From contig JAEZKW010000349.1 of assembly GCA_023415375.1 (NCBI GenBank), forward strand, positions 1 through 9,112: DNA of 9,112 nucleotides. The letters run 5' to 3'. Below the pieces are notes generated by a model. The model made no database searches and was not told the origin of the DNA. It worked only from the letters and a program-made list of their open reading frames with translations. The translations under genes and the position numbers were made by a program. This document shows, piece by piece, positions 6,064 to 9,112 of this stretch (its first letter is position 1; each line of letters starts with the position of its first letter). The DNA comes from Bacillota bacterium (GTDB lineage: Bacteria > Bacillota > UBA4882 > UBA8346).

Positions 6064-8091
6064 ATGAAAAAAGGACTATCTCGGTATTTGTTTCAACTAA
6101 GCTTATGGTTGTTCATTTGTCTCGCTTCGTTCTGTCCTATAAAGTTACAAGCTGCCAAACCCACATATCCGGATATGCGGCAGACCGTTGTTAAAGACGG
6201 AACAATTACCAAGGTTTATTCAGCATCCGGAACCACCCAAATCATGGAGCATGAAAAATATATTGTAAATCTGGTCTACACATCCACAACTCAAATTAGG
6301 CAAAGAGTAATCACCGAAAAAGTTTCGGTTCAAGGCAGTATAAAAACTTTAACCACTTTTGACGGGGAGACTATCGAACAGACCTATGCGATTAGCCATA
6401 CAGAGACGAATGATTTATTTGGGGATATGGAGATTTACTATAGCCAAAAGTTGAATAGGGCCTATTTTTACCCCGGTATTCTATTTGGACGACAGGTCCC
6501 GGCCACACATACCGCCCTGGGCATGAAACAAAAGACGACCTTCCATTTGGGCTCGACTGATATTCCCGGCCAAAGCCTTCAAGGGCGTCTCCCTGGAAAT
6601 GATCAGAGTAGTTTTGTTGAAACGGCCTGGAACAACGGATCAACCAACGGTTCCATCACTCAGAATCTTAATGCATGGACTGACGGTATGTCCTTAAGAT
6701 GGGATTCTCAGGATCAAGGTGCTCCTTCACCTCCTTTAAAAGGCAGCCTTAATATATCCTGGTCCTTTGGAAGTAGCCCGGCAAAGGATCGGATGTTTAT
6801 CCGCCCCGAGAATCCGAAAGAATATGAGCGTTTGGTACCAACCGCAGCTGAACTTGGAGATGAAAGCGACCGTAGAGAAATATCCTTTACATCCGGTTTT
6901 GAAGAGAATGAAGGTAGCCATGAACCACTTAAAGGCCGGATTCATTTTTGGCTCAGGAATGTTAGCAAAAATCCAGGCTACTGCACCAACTATTCGATTG
7001 GCGGTAAGAGTCAAGATACCTCGGGTGATGACTTGCGGTTTGTCTCCGGTCAAGACGGAATTATTATCGATCCGGCCGACCCCCGGCATGCATATACCGA
7101 GAGCAAGGAAACGTCTGAAGCCACAATTATTGTTGAAAGCAGAGATGCCGGAGCGTTTGGATCAATCCAGGCAACCTGTGAAGAACTGGGGTTGATTGCC
7201 AAGTACGAAGCTACCGGTGGGCAATCCATCGCAATTCCGGCCGATACCAATAACAACCACATCGCTGACTATTGGGAACAGCAAATGGGTATCCTTCACA
7301 ATAATTACAAAGAGACCTGGGATGAGGATGCTTACCCCGCCGAACAGCGCCGGAATGGGGATGGTTATACGCTTTTTGAAGAATACAGGGGATTTATGAC
7401 TAAAAATGGCTTTATTAGAACTCACCCGTCCAAAAAGGATGTCTTCGTTTATGATCCGGATGAATTGATCAAAACATACTATGAACCCTATAATCCCGCC
7501 AAACTTGCTTTACATTATATTGATCCGACAATGATGAAATTTAACGGTGAGGCAAATAACCCGGATAACCGATGGGTCAACGTTAATACTCCCCCGGAAC
7601 GATGCTACACAAGACAATACGCCATCTTTGTCAAACGATGGACCATTATGGATGACACCGGCGGAGAAGTGAGTCGGGTCACTGACAAATTAAATAAACT
7701 TGATGCTTATTCTTGGACAAAAAACCCTGTTAAATCAATTTATATGTTGAAAATATCTCCGGGTACCATTGAAATGGCCGTACGGAAGATTGAAAACCTG
7801 GCCGTACGTCAAAATACTTTTCAATTGCTCTTAACTTCCACCGTTATTCATGAATTCGGACATTATATTGGCATCCGGCATCACATGGAGGGTGCACAAG
7901 CATCATCAGGCGTGTTTGATTGCGCCATGCGGTACAATACCGAAGCAGAGTATACACATCCTGAATTACTGAAACCTCAGTACCGGTATTGTATGAAAGG
8001 TGAGAAGTACAAAGTTCCCCAAGGTATGAATTTTATAGAGAAACCAGCCCATAATTGTTTTGGACAGATTGATATTAAATCGGATCCCTGA
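6064..8091 (+). CDS. Secreted putative zinc metalloprotease with metzincin signature
   Basis: A 675-residue exported protein. Residues 1-30 form a signal peptide (basic MKKGLSR, hydrophobic core to about 26, likely cut after LQA at 30). The N-terminal 200 or so residues are beta-rich and unrecognised. A region around 285-390 resembles an Ig-like beta domain. An acidic DTNNNHIADYWE motif (394-405) and NGDGYTLFEEYRGF (431-444) resemble TSP3/EF-hand-like calcium-binding loops. The catalytic signature is HEFGHYIGIRH (596-606), a full HExxHxxGxxH with zinc ligands H596, H600 and H606 and base E597. It is followed by C620-A-M622-R-Y, a fitting Met-turn. Six cysteines in the mature part (307, 372, 514, 620, 643, 665) allow three disulfides, as expected outside the cytoplasm. 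No propeptide cysteine switch is evident. The gene is monocistronic and lies between two copies of a 36-base repeat. Peptidase activity is inferred from motifs; I cannot name the family or substrate. Confidence 0.85.
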   Translation: MKKGLSRYLFQLSLWLFICLASFCPIKLQAAKPTYPDMRQTVVKDGTITKVYSASGTTQIMEHEKYIVNLVYTSTTQIRQRVITEKVSVQGSIKTLTTFDGETIEQTYAISHTETNDLFGDMEIYYSQKLNRAYFYPGILFGRQVPATHTALGMKQKTTFHLGSTDIPGQSLQGRLPGNDQSSFVETAWNNGSTNGSITQNLNAWTDGMSLRWDSQDQGAPSPPLKGSLNISWSFGSSPAKDRMFIRPENPKEYERLVPTAAELGDESDRREISFTSGFEENEGSHEPLKGRIHFWLRNVSKNPGYCTNYSIGGKSQDTSGDDLRFVSGQDGIIIDPADPRHAYTESKETSEATIIVESRDAGAFGSIQATCEELGLIAKYEATGGQSIAIPADTNNNHIADYWEQQMGILHNNYKETWDEDAYPAEQRRNGDGYTLFEEYRGFMTKNGFIRTHPSKKDVFVYDPDELIKTYYEPYNPAKLALHYIDPTMMKFNGEANNPDNRWVNVNTPPERCYTRQYAIFVKRWTIMDDTGGEVSRVTDKLNKLDAYSWTKNPVKSIYMLKISPGTIEMAVRKIENLAVRQNTFQLLLTSTVIHEFGHYIGIRHHMEGAQASSGVFDCAMRYNTEAEYTHPELLKPQYRYCMKGEKYKVPQGMNFIEKPAHNCFGQIDIKSDP

Positions 8092-8186
8092 TTGCTTGTC
8101 ACTAGGTCTACTATAACTATTATACTTGTTAATCCAGTTTTTGAGTTGGGTACGAGTTTCTCCATTCTAAAGCTACGGGAGATCGG

Positions 8187-8239
8187 AAACGGAGAGTATC
8201 TTTTATAGCCAACGCCAGGAAAATCTCTCCGTTTTTGAT
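8187..8239 (+). terminator. Probable rho-independent terminator of the protease gene
   Basis: AAACGGAGAG (8187-8196) pairs perfectly with CTCTCCGTTT (8225-8234), followed by two more Ts and GATA. The 10-bp stem with T run fits a terminator about 95 bases after the protease stop, but the 28-base loop is long. The T run serves only plus-strand transcription. Confidence 0.5.
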
Positions 8240-8301
8240 AAATATAAAATCAGGAGAAGATCGTAAGGGCTCGAGCAGTTGTGATTCGGTTTCCTAACAT
8301 C

Positions 8302-8383
8302 TTACCGGATCATGATAGCGGCATTACCCTTTAGATCTTCCTGTCCACTCACAACCACCTGTTCACCCTGGCGGAGCCCCTGT
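8302..8383 (-). pseudogene. Truncated relic of a second RND adaptor gene (3' end only)
   Basis: On the minus strand this encodes QGLRQGEQVVVSGQ, then EDLKGNAAIMIR and a TAA at 8304-8302. It matches the C terminus of the intact adaptor (nucleotides 4474-4556 against 8301-8383: 68 of 83 identical by my hand alignment). Of 15 differences, 10 are synonymous, 4 change an amino acid and 1 creates the stop, nine residues short of the intact protein's end. This pattern suggests a functional paralogue that diverged under selection and was later truncated. Everything upstream of the Q codon is gone: five unrelated bases join it to the 36-base repeat, which in the intact locus lies beyond the adaptor's 5' end. 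No RND pump remnant lies downstream. Confidence 0.85.
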
Positions 8384-8388
8384 CGGTG

Positions 8389-8424
8389 GTCATTGATGTA
8401 ACGAAAGGTCGTAATATACTGCAT
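8389..8424. repeat. 36-base hairpin repeat, copy 2
   Basis: Direct repeat of 5797-5832 with two differences (C to T at 8409, G to T at 8420), both in the inverted-repeat arms, so the palindrome is damaged here (GTCGTA-ATA-TACTGC). It abuts the adaptor relic at 8302-8383. Confidence 0.75.
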
Positions 8425-8462
8425 TAAGGATTAATAAGTTACCGTAAAAACCGTCTGATTAT

Positions 8463-9080
8463 TCAGTCCGGACGTCCAGTTTCTCCCCAGGTATCAAGCA
8501 TCCAGTCATTGTCGATTTTTACAAAACGGTTTACACCGCAATTTTTGAGCGAAAATCGTATTTTTTGGCCCAGCGGAATCCCTAAGGAATGCCGTAACAA
8601 GTACTCTAATATGAAACCATGGGTAACGACCAGAATATTTTCATTGGGATGCTTTTGGGAAAGCTCCTCAAAACAGGAAATACTTCGCTCATAAGCCTGA
8701 ACAGCACTTTCCCCTCCCGGAATCATATACTCCGGATCTCGTTTTATATATTGCGCACACGCTTCCGGATTTATTTCCCGGAATTCATCGATAGTTAATC
8801 CCGCTAATTGCCCCAAATTTCTCTCTCTTAGCCGCTGATCTAAAATAGCATCCAATTGAGTCGCGGCAGCAATAATTCGGGCCGTTTGTGCGGCCCGTCC
8901 CAAATCACTGCTGTACAACTTATCAAAAGAAAACCTCTGCAGCAACTTGGCTACCTCCTCCGCCTGTTCTATGCCTCTGGCAGTAAGCGGACTGTCTAAA
9001 ATTCCTTGATGAAGCCCTTTAAGGTTCCATTCGGTCTCACCATGACGAATGACTGTAAATGAAGTTCGAATGATTGCCAT
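8463..9080 (-). CDS. Histidine phosphatase family protein (phosphoglycerate mutase-like)
   Basis: A 205-residue cytoplasmic enzyme of the histidine phosphatase superfamily, which removes or transfers phosphate through a phosphohistidine intermediate. The catalytic motif RHGETEWN (12-19) supplies R12 and the nucleophile H13. R62 (SSDLGRAAQTA), E86 (LRERNLG) and the second histidine H154 (VVTHGF) complete the phosphate pocket. Length and motifs fit the GpmB/CobC-like branch, which includes alpha-ribazole phosphatases and broad-specificity phosphatases. No cobalamin genes are nearby, so I give no substrate or symbol. ATG 9080 is supported by GAGGT on the minus strand (9091-9087), six bases upstream. 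It converges on the protease gene. Its promoter is probably beyond the right edge. Confidence 0.93.
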   Translation of the reverse strand: MAIIRTSFTVIRHGETEWNLKGLHQGILDSPLTARGIEQAEEVAKLLQRFSFDKLYSSDLGRAAQTARIIAAATQLDAILDQRLRERNLGQLAGLTIDEFREINPEACAQYIKRDPEYMIPGGESAVQAYERSISCFEELSQKHPNENILVVTHGFILEYLLRHSLGIPLGQKIRFSLKNCGVNRFVKIDNDWMLDTWGETGRPD

Positions 9081-9112
9081 AAATTTACCTCGTAAATGAA
9101 CATCGGATTTAA

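Larger units (their letters stand above)
8092..8462. other. Intergenic region with terminator, adaptor relic and repeat
   Basis: Between the protease and phosphatase stops lie 371 bases: a probable terminator (8187-8239), a truncated adaptor pseudogene (8302-8383) and the second 36-base repeat (8389-8424). The tail at 8425-8462 contains a small direct repeat, ACCGT-aaa-ACCGT, and no recognised terminator for the phosphatase gene. The rest shows nothing I can identify. Confidence 0.6.

Noticed and set aside
6767..7195. A 142-codon frame inside the protease gene
   Set aside because: It is in another frame of a long gene with a signal peptide and catalytic motif, and has no family features of its own.
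1..9112. CRISPR arrays, insertion sequences, tRNA and rRNA genes
   Set aside because: No regularly spaced repeats, transposase-like frames, or tRNA/rRNA sequence motifs were seen.

Overview
The window reads as chromosomal DNA of a low-to-mid GC bacterium with Firmicutes-style translation signals: most genes have an AGGAGG-type ribosome binding site 5-11 bases from the start. An efflux adaptor in the window carries the R-x3-L-x6-S signature that in Gram-negative pumps contacts a TolC-type outer-membrane channel. A diderm Firmicute (for example a Negativicutes-like lineage) is therefore a reasonable inference, but there is no rRNA or other marker to settle it.

Layout, left to right. (1) 2-313 +: the C-terminal part, or all, of an unrecognised small protein. 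(2) 314-657: a gap holding a candidate 30-residue membrane peptide on the minus strand (461-553) and a candidate promoter for the next gene. (3) 658-1131 +: a YbaK/EbsC-family aminoacyl-tRNA deacylase. (4) 1255-5518 -: a two-gene efflux operon, periplasmic adaptor (upstream) then RND inner-membrane pump, convergent with the deacylase gene. No outer-membrane factor and no regulator gene are next to it. (5) 5519-6063: a 545-base divergent intergenic region with a 36-base hairpin-containing repeat at 5797-5832. (6) 6064-8091 +: a secreted 675-residue putative zinc metalloprotease with a complete metzincin signature (HExxHxxGxxH plus a Met-turn), a TSP3/EF-hand-like acidic module and six cysteines in the mature part. 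(7) 8092-8462: a probable terminator, a truncated relic of a second adaptor gene and a second copy of the 36-base repeat. (8) 8463-9080 -: a histidine-phosphatase (phosphoglycerate mutase-like) enzyme.

The clearest two-gene functional unit is the tripartite-type efflux pair. The most unusual structure is around the protease gene. It lies between two direct repeats (34 of 36 bases identical), and the downstream copy is joined to the last 27 codons of a paralogous adaptor gene. That relic differs from the intact adaptor mainly at synonymous sites, so it was probably a working paralogue before it was cut down. The locus seems to have once held a second efflux cassette, most of it lost, with the protease gene now occupying the space between the remaining pieces.
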